64,000 nt of DNA from Cupriavidus taiwanensis LMG 19424 (GCF_000069785.1 NC_010530.1:1482001-1546000); one strand, 5' to 3'. Numbered from the stretch's first letter, positions 1-14,265 are shown. A program made the numbers and translations. Notes: generated by a model from the letters alone, not told the origin.

Positions 1-4608
<4,608 letters not shown>

Positions 4609-4661
4609 GATTTCTCTTTCGGATCAGGACGTTAGGGGAATGCCGGGAGACACCCGGACCA

Positions 4662-4677
4662 CTGTACATCCATACAG
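4662..4677 (-). promoter_or_regulatory. Putative LexA (SOS) box upstream of tandem uvrA
   Basis: CTGTACATCCATACAG matches the LexA consensus CTGT-N8-ACAG exactly in both half sites, with an AT-rich spacer. It lies 54 bp upstream of the GTG start, where it could cover the promoter. This implies DNA-damage induction; binding is inferred. Confidence 0.7.
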
Positions 4678-4881
4678 TCTATCAGGTTGGAAAGGAATTC
4701 GTATCGATTGCCTGGATCGGCGGGGTGCAGGGCAACCGGGATTAGCCCGACCAGGCGCGTTTTTGTTCGCCGCGTGAGCGGATCCGCCGATTTAGCGCTT
4801 CGCTGCCACCACTCCTGCCCTAGTCCACGCAACGGCGTATCATCGGTGGCATTCCGCCTGTGACTGCCGGAACGCCCGCCG

Positions 4882-5652
4882 ATGACCAATGATCCTCACC
4901 TGTCTCCCAAGCTTCACCTGACCGCCGAGCATGGATTCGCCCTGCATGACAGCCGACAGCCTGCGTTTCGCCGAGCATGGCATGTCCACGACTGCGGCAT
5001 GCTGCTGTGGCCGCGCATGGGCAGGCTCAGGACGGTTTGGAACGATTCGTCCGGTGAGCCAGACGCCCTGCATACCGCTTCGCTGGTACGCGGCACTGCT
5101 GTATTGCTCCATGCGTCAACGTCGCACCTGACGGCATCCGAGCACGGCCTCCAGCAGCATGGGGAACTCTATCTGCCGCCCGATCGCCTGCCGGCGTGCC
5201 TACGGTTCGGCGCCATGCACCTTGACGCCGCGACGATCGCGATGCTTGAGGCACTGCTCGCGCCTACGATCTCATGCGACAGCGCGTCCTGGCTCGTGCG
5301 CGCCATCGTGGCGCAGATCACGGCGAGCCGGCCGCTGGCGATGCCCGAAGAGCCGGCGTCCGTCGCACTGCGCATGGTCCAGCGCTTCCATGTGGCGCTC
5401 GAACGCGACATGCCCTTGCCATCGATCGATACTGTGGCCGGCGAACTGGGTATCTCGATCCGACATTTACAGCGCGCCTGTCAGATCGAGTTCGGCGCGA
5501 CGCCTGTGACGATACGGCGCCGTATTCTGGCCGAGCATGCACGCAAGCTGATTGCAGGAGGCCGGTCCGCAGCCTGCGTCAGCATGGAGCTAGGCTTTGC
5601 CTCCAGCGGGCATCTGCACCGGCTGCTGCGCGAGGTGCCGGCGCAGTCGTAG
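4882..5652 (+). CDS. AraC-family transcriptional regulator
   Basis: The 256-residue protein has an N-terminal effector half with a cupin-like WHVHDCG stretch near residue 33. The C-terminal AraC DNA-binding domain (about 165-250) carries two helix-turn-helices: IDTVAGELGISIRHLQRAC, then the second around ACVSMELGFASSGHLHR. The gene converges on ridA, whose stop lies 17 bp away. It probably regulates the adjacent tctC-phzF-ridA operon, but this rests on position alone. Confidence 0.88.
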   Translation: MTNDPHLSPKLHLTAEHGFALHDSRQPAFRRAWHVHDCGMLLWPRMGRLRTVWNDSSGEPDALHTASLVRGTAVLLHASTSHLTASEHGLQQHGELYLPPDRLPACLRFGAMHLDAATIAMLEALLAPTISCDSASWLVRAIVAQITASRPLAMPEEPASVALRMVQRFHVALERDMPLPSIDTVAGELGISIRHLQRACQIEFGATPVTIRRRILAEHARKLIAGGRSAACVSMELGFASSGHLHRLLREVPAQS

Positions 5653-5669
5653 CCTGGCGGCCCGTGCCT

Positions 5670-6155
5670 TCAGGCCGTCATCACAATGGCGTCGAGCTCA
5701 ATCTCCGTCCAGGCCCGGTCCGGCAAGCTCGCTACGCCAAGGGCGCTGCGTGCCGGCAACGGCTGACCGGGGAATGCTGCGCGCATAACCGCCGAGGCCG
5801 CATCGAGCACTGCCGCATGGCGTGTAAAGTCCGGTGCCGCGCGGATGAAGCCACGCAAGCGAACGATCTGGACCACGCGCGACAACTCGCCATCGCAAGC
5901 CAGCCGCAGTATGGCCAGTGCATTCAGGACCGATACTTCGGCGGCATGGCGGGCGGGTTCCAGATCAGCGTCGGTCCGGCATTGGCCGGCCACGGCCACG
6001 CCGTTACGCCGGCATACCTGACCGGCAATCGACACCCATTGCGATGTGCCGACCTGGATCGCGCAATACGGCGCATAGCTGCCACGTGGACTTGACACTT
6101 CGGGCAACGTGAATCCGGCTGCGGCCAGCCGCGCCTCGGGGGAGCTGTCCGTCAT
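5670..6155 (-). CDS. RidA/YjgF-family protein (enamine/imine deaminase-like)
   Basis: This is a RidA-superfamily protein of 161 residues, slightly longer than the usual 130. The C-terminal hallmark PARSALGVASLPDRAWTEIE contains the conserved carboxylate-binding Arg (residue 136) and the Glu-rich final strand. RidA proteins hydrolyse reactive enamine/imine intermediates made by PLP enzymes, and related members act in specific catabolic pathways. The ATG overlaps the phzF stop (ATGA), so it is the last gene of a coupled tctC-phzF-ridA operon. The substrate is unknown. Confidence 0.88.
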   Translation of the reverse strand: MTDSSPEARLAAAGFTLPEVSSPRGSYAPYCAIQVGTSQWVSIAGQVCRRNGVAVAGQCRTDADLEPARHAAEVSVLNALAILRLACDGELSRVVQIVRLRGFIRAAPDFTRHAAVLDAASAVMRAAFPGQPLPARSALGVASLPDRAWTEIELDAIVMTA

Positions 6156-7018
6156 TCATTGTTCCAAGTCACGCTGCCGCTGAGCCAGCATCCGTCAGGC
6201 ACGCCCGAATCCGTATGGCGCGGCGCCACGAGAATTTCCGAGGGGCTGCCCATGGCATCGCCTTGCCAGACCGCGATGGAAGACACCTTTCCATCAGGGC
6301 CCGCCAGTTCACCCGCCTGGTTCAGAAAGCCCCATAAGGCAGCCGCCGCTATGCCGGTGGCGGCATCCTCTGGATAGCCGGACGACTTTGGAAATTGCCG
6401 CGCATGGATTACGGGTCGGCCGTCCGCTTTCGATACGCCAAATGCATAGGGATAGAGCCCGGTCGAGCCGATCGATGCGCAGAGCGACTCCATTGTCGAG
6501 AAGTCCGGTTGCAAGCTGTCGAGCACCGCCACGGAAGGCAAGGCGATGAGCGTCTTGACGCGACTCGTCGCGGCATTGGTGGCCGCATACGTACCGGCCG
6601 GAAGGCCAAGTTGCGCCGCTACTCGGCCCGATGCCCCGGCGTCCAGCGCGTGGGTACGCACCGCCGGCTGCGAGACCCAAACGGATTGCTGCGCATCGTC
6701 CCAGTACGCCAGCACGATGCCACTCGGCGTCTCGATGCGCACCGCCGGGGTCGTCCAGCGGCCCCATTGGCGCAACGCCCACAGCGTGCCCACGGTGGCA
6801 TGGCCGCACATCTCCATCTCGTGCTGCGGAACGAAGAATCGGAAACGCCAGTCGCAACCGATATCGCTCGGCAATACAAAGGCGGACTCGTGCCCATATG
6901 CGGCAGCAACCCTTCGCATTTCCGCCGCGCTCATGCCGCGGGCATCGGCGACCAGCGGCACCGGATTGCCGCCTCGCCCATCGCGTACAAAGACCCGGAT
7001 CAGACTGACATTACTCAC
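6152..7018 (-). CDS. PhzF-family epimerase/isomerase
   Basis: The 288-residue protein has PhzF-fold landmarks: GNPVPLV near 17-23, the GHES motif whose Glu44 matches the catalytic acid of PhzF, CGHATVGT, and a C-terminal YPEDAATGIAAAAL phosphate/substrate loop. Family members act as isomerases or epimerases in secondary or amino-acid metabolism. The GTG at 7018 was chosen because it overlaps the tctC stop (GTGAGTAA) and follows a GGGGG ribosome site. A TTG 24 nt upstream is possible but poorer. It is translationally coupled to tctC and ridA. The specific substrate cannot be read from the sequence. Confidence 0.88.
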   Translation of the reverse strand: MSNVSLIRVFVRDGRGGNPVPLVADARGMSAAEMRRVAAAYGHESAFVLPSDIGCDWRFRFFVPQHEMEMCGHATVGTLWALRQWGRWTTPAVRIETPSGIVLAYWDDAQQSVWVSQPAVRTHALDAGASGRVAAQLGLPAGTYAATNAATSRVKTLIALPSVAVLDSLQPDFSTMESLCASIGSTGLYPYAFGVSKADGRPVIHARQFPKSSGYPEDAATGIAAAALWGFLNQAGELAGPDGKVSSIAVWQGDAMGSPSEILVAPRHTDSGVPDGCWLSGSVTWNNE

Positions 7019-7994
7019 CTGTAGCCCCCACGGAACCTGCAATCTTGCCCCAGTACGGGATGTCTGCTTGAATTGCAGCCTGCAGTGCGGCGGGTGTACC
7101 GGGGCGCGCCGTTACACCTTTGCTCGACAGATCGGCCACGACTGCATTCTCAGAGAGCACCTTGTTCAGCGCTGCATTGAAGCGCTCGACGATCGCAGCG
7201 GGCGTTCCCTTGGGAAAGGCGATGCCATACCACAGTTGCTGCTGAAAGCCTGGTACGCCCTGACTGGCGAACGTCGGCACATCGGGCAGCAGCGGTGTCG
7301 GAGCCGTTACGGCAATGGCGGCAATCTTGTGTGCCTTGATGTATGGCGCCAGTCCCACCGGATTGTCGAACATGATTTGCACCTGCCCACCAATCAGATC
7401 AGTGTATGCCGGCGCCGCACCACGATACGGGACGTGAACCATCGGCACGGCGACGAGCTTCTGAAACTGCTCGCCCATCAGGTGCGACACGGTGCCAACA
7501 CCAACCGAAGCGAAGCTGTGCTGCGCCTTGTCGGCCTTCAGTCTGCTGACAAGCGCCTTGGCATCCGCCACCTGCAAGGTGTTGTTGACGGCCAGCACAT
7601 AAGGCGACGTGCCAATGAATCCGGCATAGGCGAAGTCCTTAGCCGGGTTGTACGTCAGCTTTGGATACAGGGCGACGCTTACCGCGTGCGTGCTGGTCGT
7701 GACCACCCCGGCCGTATAGCCATCGGCCGCAGCCCGCGCGACATAGGCAGACCCAAGCGTGCCGCCTGCGCCGCTGCGATTGTCGATCACGACGGGGCGA
7801 CCGAGCTCACGCTGCAGCAGCGGCTGGATGGAGCGCACCACCAGATCGGTGCCGCCGCCGGCCGGAAATGGCACGACCACGGTGATCGGCTTTGATGGCC
7901 AGGTCTGCGCATGCGCGGCGACGCAACCTGCTGCAGCCGCGGCCGCCAGCACCGCGCCGCGGGCCCTGCGCGTTGAAATGGAGAGGATGGACAT
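7011..7994 (-). CDS. TctC/Bug-family periplasmic solute-binding protein
   Basis: The protein has 327 residues: a signal peptide ending near VAAHAQ, then WPSKPITVVVPFPAGGGTD, the typical first strand and ligand loop of the Bug (Bordetella uptake gene) receptors, and later AADGYT and VPMVHVPYRGA. Such receptors bind carboxylates and related small molecules in the periplasm. No TctA/TctB membrane genes are nearby, as is common for orphan Bug proteins in Burkholderiales. The ATG at 7994 is preceded by GCGGAG at good spacing. First gene of an operon with phzF and ridA. Confidence 0.92.
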   Translation of the reverse strand: MSILSISTRRARGAVLAAAAAAGCVAAHAQTWPSKPITVVVPFPAGGGTDLVVRSIQPLLQRELGRPVVIDNRSGAGGTLGSAYVARAAADGYTAGVVTTSTHAVSVALYPKLTYNPAKDFAYAGFIGTSPYVLAVNNTLQVADAKALVSRLKADKAQHSFASVGVGTVSHLMGEQFQKLVAVPMVHVPYRGAAPAYTDLIGGQVQIMFDNPVGLAPYIKAHKIAAIAVTAPTPLLPDVPTFASQGVPGFQQQLWYGIAFPKGTPAAIVERFNAALNKVLSENAVVADLSSKGVTARPGTPAALQAAIQADIPYWGKIAGSVGATGE

Positions 7995-8192
7995 GTGCAC
8001 TCCGCTTGTTGGAATGCATGGAGTCTACGAACGTGTCGGGCTGGCTACGAACCGGCATGCGACATTGAGCCATCCGAAATGCGCATGCGCCGGGCAAGAC
8101 TCTCTTCTTTGCTCGGCCTCTTCGCCGTCGCGGACGGCATGGACGCCGGTCGCGCTTGACCGGTTTCGTCAGCCTCACGCGTCCGAAATCGG

Positions 8193-9935
8193 CTAGCCAA
8201 ATACGCCGGACGCCTGCGTTTCTGCATGTTGCGAAAGTGGCGCATGGCGCTGCGCCGGCAGTGCCCGTGGCACGGCAGCCAGGAGTTGCCGCGTGTATGG
8301 ATGCGCGGGCCGGTTCCAGATGTCGTCACGGTCGCCGCTCTCGACGAGGCGGCCTTCGCGCATGACCAGGATGCGGTCGGCGATATAACGCACGACGCCA
8401 AGGTCATGTGAAATGAACAGGCATGACAGCCCGTACTCCGCCTGCAGGTCGGCGAGCAGGTTCAGCACTTGCGCCTGCACCGAAACGTCGAGCGCCGACA
8501 CTGGTTCATCGCAGACGAGCAGGCGCGGCCTGACGATCAGTGCGCGGGCGATGCCGATGCGCTGGCGCTGGCCGCCGGAAAACTCGTGCGGATAGCGGTG
8601 CAGCGCCGCGGCGGGCAAGCCCACGCGGTCTATCATCGCCGCCGCGCGTGCGCGCCGTTCCTGCCGGCCGCGCACGCCGTGTATCTGCAGCGCGCCTTCC
8701 AGCACCTCGGCGACGGTCTTGCGCGGGTTGAGCGAGCTGTACGGGTCCTGGAACACGAGTTGCACGGCGCCGCGCCACGGGCGCATCCGCCGGCGGTTGA
8801 CGGGCGCGATGTCCGCGCCGTCAAAGACGATGCGTCCCGCGTCATGGTCCGCGAGGCGCAGCACTGCCCGCGCGAGCGTGGATTTACCGCAGCCGGATTC
8901 GCCAACCAGGCCAACGGTCTCCCCCGCAGCTATGGAAAACGAAACGCCCTGCACGGCAACCGTAGCGTGGGCGCCGGACCGGTGGGTCACGTGGAGATCC
9001 TCGACATCAAGCAGGGGCGGTGCCGACGCGGCGGCGGGGCCGCCAGCCGAACGCAGCGCCGGACGTTCGAGCCGGAATGCCGCCGGTGTGCCGTCGGCAC
9101 GGCGATCCACGCGGATCTCGGGCAGGCGGACCTGCCGATAGTGCGGCACCACGCCGTCCGCGGCGCTCAGCGACGCGCCGAGCAGCCCGCGCGTGTAAGC
9201 GTGTGCAGGCTCGCGGAACAAAGCGCTGGCAGGCTGCTCCTCCACCTTGATGCCGTCGTGCATGACCGCGACGCGATCGGCCCAGCGCGCCACCACGCCA
9301 AGGTCGTGCGTGATCAGAAGCATCGCCATGCGTAGCTCGCGCCGCAGCGTGTCCAGCAACTCCAGTATCTGGGCTTGCACGGTGACATCGAGCGCGGTGG
9401 TCGGCTCATCGGCCACGAGCAGCTTCGGTGTGCACGCGATCGCCATGGCGATCATCACGCGCTGGCGCTGTCCGCCTGACAACTGGTGCGGATAGGCGTG
9501 GAAGCGCCGCTGCGGTTCGGGAATGCGTACCTGGTCCAGCAATTCGACCGCCCGCGCATGGGCCGCCTGCACGGACAGCGCCGTATGCAGCCGCAGCGTT
9601 TCGACCACCTGTGCCCCGACGCTCAGCACCGGGTTGAGCGAGGTCATGGGCTCCTGGAAGATCATCGACACGGCGTTGCCACGCAGCGCGGTCATGTCGC
9701 GCTCGCGCAGCGTCAGCAGGTCGCGCTCTTCCAGCAGCACGCGCCCGCTCACCTGCGCGGACGCAGGCAGCAGCCGCAGCAACCCCAGCGCGGTCGTGGA
9801 TTTGCCGCAGCCCGATTCGCCTACGATCGCGACGGTCTCGCCGGCGCCGACATCGAGGCTCAGGCCCGAAACCGCGGGCCGCGCGCTGCCGGGATAGCGG
9901 ATGGAAAGATGCTGCAGGGAAAGCAACGGCGTCAT
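8193..9935 (-). CDS. Fused duplicated ABC ATPase of a peptide/nickel-type importer (DppD-DppF type)
   Basis: The 580-residue protein carries two complete ABC ATPase domains that energise the adjacent DppBC-type permeases. Each half has Walker [10 protein letters not shown], a signature (LSGGQRQRV, then FSGGQRQRI) and a Walker B ([24 protein letters not shown]). Each half ends in an oligopeptide-transporter C-terminal extension. In E. coli the two ATPases are separate proteins; here they are joined, as in GsiA or YejF. The ATG at 9935 ([10 protein letters not shown]) follows AGAGG. It is the last gene of the leftward ABC operon, 16 nt after the CMD gene. Confidence 0.94.
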   Translation of the reverse strand: MTPLLSLQHLSIRYPGSARPAVSGLSLDVGAGETVAIVGESGCGKSTTALGLLRLLPASAQVSGRVLLEERDLLTLRERDMTALRGNAVSMIFQEPMTSLNPVLSVGAQVVETLRLHTALSVQAAHARAVELLDQVRIPEPQRRFHAYPHQLSGGQRQRVMIAMAIACTPKLLVADEPTTALDVTVQAQILELLDTLRRELRMAMLLITHDLGVVARWADRVAVMHDGIKVEEQPASALFREPAHAYTRGLLGASLSAADGVVPHYRQVRLPEIRVDRRADGTPAAFRLERPALRSAGGPAAASAPPLLDVEDLHVTHRSGAHATVAVQGVSFSIAAGETVGLVGESGCGKSTLARAVLRLADHDAGRIVFDGADIAPVNRRRMRPWRGAVQLVFQDPYSSLNPRKTVAEVLEGALQIHGVRGRQERRARAAAMIDRVGLPAAALHRYPHEFSGGQRQRIGIARALIVRPRLLVCDEPVSALDVSVQAQVLNLLADLQAEYGLSCLFISHDLGVVRYIADRILVMREGRLVESGDRDDIWNRPAHPYTRQLLAAVPRALPAQRHAPLSQHAETQASGVFG

Positions 9936-9951
9936 GATGCCTCTGGGAAAA

Positions 9952-10500
9952 TCAGGTGGCGTGGATTTCGGCGGCCAGCAGTTCGGGCTCGACCTGGATC
10001 TCCAGCGCTTCATTGAAGCGCGCGAAGAATGCGCACAGCGCCGCGCGCAGTGTCAGCTCCACGACCTGCGCTTCGGTGAAGTGCTCGCGCAGCCGCGCTA
10101 CCACCGTGTCGGTGACGCGTTGCGTCGTGACTTGCACGGTGTAGTCGCGCACCAGGCGCTCCACGGCGTCCAGCCCGGGCACGTCGGGCTCCAGGATCCG
10201 CTCTACCGTTTCGGGCGTCACGCCCAGCGCTTCCAGCCTTGGCACGTGATGGCTGATGCAGTAGTGGCACGCATTCAGCCGCGATGCCGTGACCAGCACG
10301 ATCTCCAGATGCCGGCGCGTAATCAGTGCGTCGCGAGCGGAATCCAGCAGCAGGCCGAACAGGTGCGCTACCGCGGGCGGCCGGTGACCGAGCACGCGCA
10401 GCATGTTGCCGAACGCGCCGTACTCGCGCTCCACGCGTTCGAACGTGGTGCGGGCCTCGCCCTGCAGGGCGTCGGGATCGATGTCGTGAATGCGTGCCAA
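9952..10500 (-). CDS. Carboxymuconolactone decarboxylase/AhpD-like protein
   Basis: The protein has 182 residues and an all-helical CMD/AhpD fold with the redox motif NACHYCISHH (CxxC followed by HH). This is typical of peroxidase-related AhpD members rather than true carboxymuconolactone decarboxylases. The start is TTG (10500-10498) behind a strong AGGAGAG ribosome site. It lies between the permease and ATPase genes of an ABC importer within a sulfur-acquisition locus. A role in peroxide or thiol handling linked to substrate oxidation is plausible but inferred. Confidence 0.87.
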   Translation of the reverse strand: MARIHDIDPDALQGEARTTFERVEREYGAFGNMLRVLGHRPPAVAHLFGLLLDSARDALITRRHLEIVLVTASRLNACHYCISHHVPRLEALGVTPETVERILEPDVPGLDAVERLVRDYTVQVTTQRVTDTVVARLREHFTEAQVVELTLRAALCAFFARFNEALEIQVEPELLAAEIHAT

Positions 10501-10546
10501 GACGCTCTCCTGTGAAGTCAGTTGGGAATGGGGACGGCGAAGGCCT

Positions 10547-11512
10547 TCAGCGGCCCTCGCGCGGATCGAAGGCGGTGGCCAGTCCGTCGCCGAGCAGGTT
10601 CAGCGCCAGCACGGTCAGGACGATCGCCAGGCCGGGCAATGCGCACACATACCAGTCCGTGCGCAACACCTCGCGGCCCGCGCCGACCATGTTTCCCCAG
10701 CTCGCGACGTTGGGATCTGCCAGGCCGAGGAACGCCAGGCTCGATTCGGTCAGGATGGCCGTGGCCACCATCAGCGACGCCGACACCAGCACGGGGGTGA
10801 GCGTGTTGGGCAGGATGTCCTCGATGATAATGCGCGCGTGGCTGGCGCCCACCGCCTCGCTTGCCAGCACCATGTCGCCGTGGCGCAGCCGCAGCACCTC
10901 GGCACGCACCAGCCGCCCGAGCGCGGGCCACGAGGTGATGCCGATCGCGAGCGCGATTTTCCATACCGAAGGTTGCACCACCGCCACGATGGCCAGCGCG
11001 AACAGGAACGACGGGATCGTCAGGAAAAATGTCGTCAGCGTGCCGAACAAGCGGTCAGCGCGGCCACCGAAGTAGCCGGCCGTCACGCCGCCTGCGACGC
11101 CAAGCACCACGGCCAGCGCCGTCGAGACACCCGCGATCAGCAGCGAGGCGCGCGCGCCATGGAACAGGCCCGCGAGAATGTCGCGGCCCAGCATGTCGGA
11201 GCCGAGCGGAAATGCGGCATCGCGCCCCGGCCAAAGCAGCGGTTCGGTCGCCATTTCGAGCGGGTCGGCGGGGAATACCCAGCCAGCCGACAGCGCAGCA
11301 GCGAGAACCACGGCCAGCAGCGCCAGGCCCGCCACGGCGCTGGGTGACGACAGCAGCCGGCGCAGCCGCCGCCGGTCCGCGGCCGGCAGCGGAGGCACAG
11401 TCATGTCAGCCGCGGTGCCGTGCGCATCGGAATGAGCTGCCTGCAGAGGCGCCGGAAGGGAGGAAGAAGGCAAAGACAAGCGATACTCCTGCAAACGCCG
11501 GGGCCGCATCAT
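10547..11512 (-). CDS. ABC importer permease, DppC/OppC type
   Basis: The 321-residue inner-membrane permease has an N-terminal TM (VAGLALLAVVLAAALSAGWVF), the LGSDMLGRDILAGLFHGARASL motif region of DppC proteins, and the EAA loop (AVGASHARIIIEDILPN) near the C-terminus. About six TM segments are visible. ATGATG at 11512 overlaps the stop of the DppB-type gene, indicating coupling. An internal ATG at 11404 would give a more usual 285-residue protein, so the exact start is uncertain. Confidence 0.92.
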   Translation of the reverse strand: MMRPRRLQEYRLSLPSSSLPAPLQAAHSDAHGTAADMTVPPLPAADRRRLRRLLSSPSAVAGLALLAVVLAAALSAGWVFPADPLEMATEPLLWPGRDAAFPLGSDMLGRDILAGLFHGARASLLIAGVSTALAVVLGVAGGVTAGYFGGRADRLFGTLTTFFLTIPSFLFALAIVAVVQPSVWKIALAIGITSWPALGRLVRAEVLRLRHGDMVLASEAVGASHARIIIEDILPNTLTPVLVSASLMVATAILTESSLAFLGLADPNVASWGNMVGAGREVLRTDWYVCALPGLAIVLTVLALNLLGDGLATAFDPREGR

Positions 11513-12540
11513 GCCAGCCGGATGCGCGGGTCCACCCGCGCGTAGACCGCGTCGACGAGCCAGTTGACCAGCACCACCACCACGGCGCTGCACAGCAGGA
11601 TGCCGAGCAGCAGGTTGTAGTCGCGCTGGTACAGCGCCTCGAACGCCATCCGGCCGAGGCCTGGCCACGAGAACACCGTCTCCACGAGCACCGCGCCGCC
11701 GATCACGGAACTGGCCTGCACGCCCACCATGGTCACCAGCGGCAGCAGCGCATTGCGCAGGACATGACGCGTCAGCACGCGGCCGGCGGGCGCGCCCTTG
11801 GCCACAGCCGTGCGCACGAAATCCTGCCGCCGCACCTCGATCATGCTGGCGCGCATCAGCCGCACATACACGGCCATATAGAACAGGCCGAGTGTGGCGG
11901 CCGGCAACACCAGGTGCCGCGCCACGTCGGCGGCATACGCCCAGCCCGTGAGCCCGGCTTCCACGGTGAACATGCCGCCCACCGGTAGCCAATCGAGGCG
12001 GACCGAAAACACCAGAACCAGCATCAGGCCCACCCAGAACAGCGGGGTGGCAAAGCACAGCAGCGCCACGGAGGAGATCAGCGTGTCGAGCGCGCGCCCG
12101 GCGCGCGCCGCCGCCAGCACGCCGAGGCCCGCACCGATCACCACCGCGAGCGCGATGCTTGCGCCCATCAGCAGCAGCGTGGCAGGCAGGCGCTGCAGGA
12201 TCAGGTCCAGCACCGGCATGCCCTGCCGGAATGAATAGCCGAGGTCGAGCTGCGCCAGGTGCCACAGATACTTGCCGAGCTGTACCCACAAGGGCTGGTC
12301 AAGTCCGAACTGCGCGCGCAGCGCCGCCAGGTACTCCGGCGTGGCGGCACCCGCCTCCCCCGCCAGCACCTGCGCGGCGTCGCCGGGCGCGAGCCGCAGC
12401 AGGAAGAAATTGACCACGGCCATGCCGGCGACGATGCCGGCTAGCTGCAGCAGCCTGCGCCAGGCCGTCCGCCACGGCACGCGTGCCAGCCATGCCGGCT
12501 TGCGTCCGGGCGTGTCGCGCTGGATCGTGGGCATGGTCAT
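11509..12540 (-). CDS. ABC importer permease, DppB/OppB type
   Basis: The protein has 343 residues. It shows the N-terminal TM and GDAAQVLAGEAG periplasmic region, FGLDQPLWVQ, about six TMs, and an EAA cytoplasmic loop (AVAKGAPAGRVLTRHVLRNALLPL) that contacts the ATPase. It pairs with the DppC-type protein. It lies 9 nt downstream of the substrate-binding protein gene, in the same operon. Confidence 0.93.
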   Translation of the reverse strand: MTMPTIQRDTPGRKPAWLARVPWRTAWRRLLQLAGIVAGMAVVNFFLLRLAPGDAAQVLAGEAGAATPEYLAALRAQFGLDQPLWVQLGKYLWHLAQLDLGYSFRQGMPVLDLILQRLPATLLLMGASIALAVVIGAGLGVLAAARAGRALDTLISSVALLCFATPLFWVGLMLVLVFSVRLDWLPVGGMFTVEAGLTGWAYAADVARHLVLPAATLGLFYMAVYVRLMRASMIEVRRQDFVRTAVAKGAPAGRVLTRHVLRNALLPLVTMVGVQASSVIGGAVLVETVFSWPGLGRMAFEALYQRDYNLLLGILLCSAVVVVLVNWLVDAVYARVDPRIRLA

Positions 12541-12549
12541 CGCCCGTCG

Positions 12550-14265
12550 TCAGCGCGCGGCCTGTGCCGCAGCGGCAGCGGGCGTGGTGGCCGTGGCCAC
12601 GGCCGTGCCAGCCGGCGCCAGCCAGGCGCGCTTGAGCGAGGCATAGACCTGGTCCACGCCGCTGACCGTATCGCGCAGGTTCGACGACTGCACCGTGAAG
12701 AAGCGCAGCTCGAGCAGCGGGATCGACGGCAGGTCCGTCTGCACCACGGACTGGAACTTGCGGAACAGCTCGACGCGTTCGGCCTGGCTTGGCGAGCCCT
12801 GCGCCTGGTCGATCAGCCGGTTCGCTTCGTCGCCGCGATAGCCCGAGCCGTTCGACCACGGGATATTCTTGCCGACCGTGTCGCTACGATAGGCGCGCGT
12901 CACGCCAACCAGCGGATCGGCAAAGCCCGCGAACCAGACCACCGCGAGGTCGAAGTCGCGATCGCCGTAGACACGCTTGGTATAGGTGGGGGTGTCCTGG
13001 GTGCGCACGGTCACGTCGACACCCACGCGCTTGAGCGCCTGCTTGATGTACTCCGCGCTGCGCTTGTAGTCGTCGCCGTACGGCAGGTAGTCGATCTGGA
13101 TCCTCAGGCGGTTGCCGTCAGCACCGCGCTTCAGCCCGGCAGCGTCGAGCAGGGCTTCGGCCCTGGCCGGGTCATACGGATACTTCGGCACGCTGGGGTT
13201 GAAGAACTGCCCCAGCGTCGAGACGACCGGGCTCACCGCGGGCTTGCCAAAGCCGAACCACACCACCTTGTTCAGCGTGTTCAGGTCTATCGCATGGGCC
13301 AGTGCCTGGCCCACGCGCACGTCCTTGAAGTACGGGCGGTCAATGTTGACATCCATGAACAGCCACGGCGACAGCCATTCGTAGCCGCGCGTCTCCAGTT
13401 TCAGCGAAGGCAGCTGCGACAGGCGCTGCGCATCCTTCAGCGGCACCGGGTTGAACGGTGCGTACTGGACTTCGCCCTTCTCCAGCGCCGCGGCACGCGC
13501 GCTGGCATCGGGGATCACCTTGAAGACGATCTTGTCGAGGTACGGCTTGCCCTTGTCCCAGTAGTCGGGATTGCGCTCCAGCACGATGTAGTTGCCCTTG
13601 CTCCATTCCTTGAAGACAAAAGGCCCCGTTCCCACCGGCTTGTTGTTGTACGGGTTGTTGAGGATGTCCGTGCCTTCGTACAGGTGCTTGGGCAGCACCT
13701 GCGCACCGTTGCTGTTCAGCGAGCTGAGCACCGCCAGCGACGGCTCGGAGAACTGCAGCACGACGGTCAGCGCATCGGGCGTGTCGACGCGCGTGACCTT
13801 GCCGAACAGGATCTGGTTGCGCGGATGCAGCTTCTTCCACACGTTCTCGAGCGTCCACTTCACGTCGGCCGACGTGAACGGCTTGCCGTCATGCCACTTC
13901 ACGTTAGGCCGCAGGTGGAATGTGAGCGTCTTCGAGTCCTTCGAGATGTCCCAGCGCTGCGCGAGCGCCGGCTTGAGCTTGAAGTCGTTGTCGTACTCGA
14001 TCAGGCCATCGAAGACGTTCGCGCTGAAGAAGCCGGTCGGCGCGGCTGAATTGAGCGCCGAAGTCAGGATCACCGGCTCGGGCTGGATGATGGTCGTGAG
14101 CGTGCCGCCGGCCCGCGGCGCTTCCGCGGCCTGTGCTGGCGCAGCGGCGCTGGCTGGTGCCGCCAGCAGGCCGCCCAGCAGAGGCAGCGACAGCACCACG
14201 GGAGCCAGGAACGCGAACGGCCGGAATAGTTGCGAAGGCCGCGATGGCCGGAACGGGTTCTTCAT
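12550..14265 (-). CDS. Periplasmic substrate-binding protein, SBP_bac_5 (DppA/OppA) family
   Basis: The protein has 571 residues: a long signal peptide ending near PASAAAPAQA, then GGTLTTIIQPEP, ALAQRWDISKDSKTLTFHLRPNVKWHDGKPFTSADVKW (the family hallmark) and GTGPFVFKEW. It is the receptor of the downstream DppBC-type permeases and double ATPase. ATG at 14265 was chosen because it begins the signal peptide; a TTG 36 nt upstream only adds residues before it. It is divergent from the FMN reductase operon, so the ligand is probably an organosulfur compound (inference from context). Confidence 0.92.
   Translation of the reverse strand: MKNPFRPSRPSQLFRPFAFLAPVVLSLPLLGGLLAAPASAAAPAQAAEAPRAGGTLTTIIQPEPVILTSALNSAAPTGFFSANVFDGLIEYDNDFKLKPALAQRWDISKDSKTLTFHLRPNVKWHDGKPFTSADVKWTLENVWKKLHPRNQILFGKVTRVDTPDALTVVLQFSEPSLAVLSSLNSNGAQVLPKHLYEGTDILNNPYNNKPVGTGPFVFKEWSKGNYIVLERNPDYWDKGKPYLDKIVFKVIPDASARAAALEKGEVQYAPFNPVPLKDAQRLSQLPSLKLETRGYEWLSPWLFMDVNIDRPYFKDVRVGQALAHAIDLNTLNKVVWFGFGKPAVSPVVSTLGQFFNPSVPKYPYDPARAEALLDAAGLKRGADGNRLRIQIDYLPYGDDYKRSAEYIKQALKRVGVDVTVRTQDTPTYTKRVYGDRDFDLAVVWFAGFADPLVGVTRAYRSDTVGKNIPWSNGSGYRGDEANRLIDQAQGSPSQAERVELFRKFQSVVQTDLPSIPLLELRFFTVQSSNLRDTVSGVDQVYASLKRAWLAPAGTAVATATTPAAAAAQAAR

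Noticed and set aside
10547..12289. A 580-codon reading frame spanning two permease genes
   Set aside because: Only the 3' part is the DppC-type permease. The upstream half is out of frame with the DppB-type permease, so it is not a fusion.
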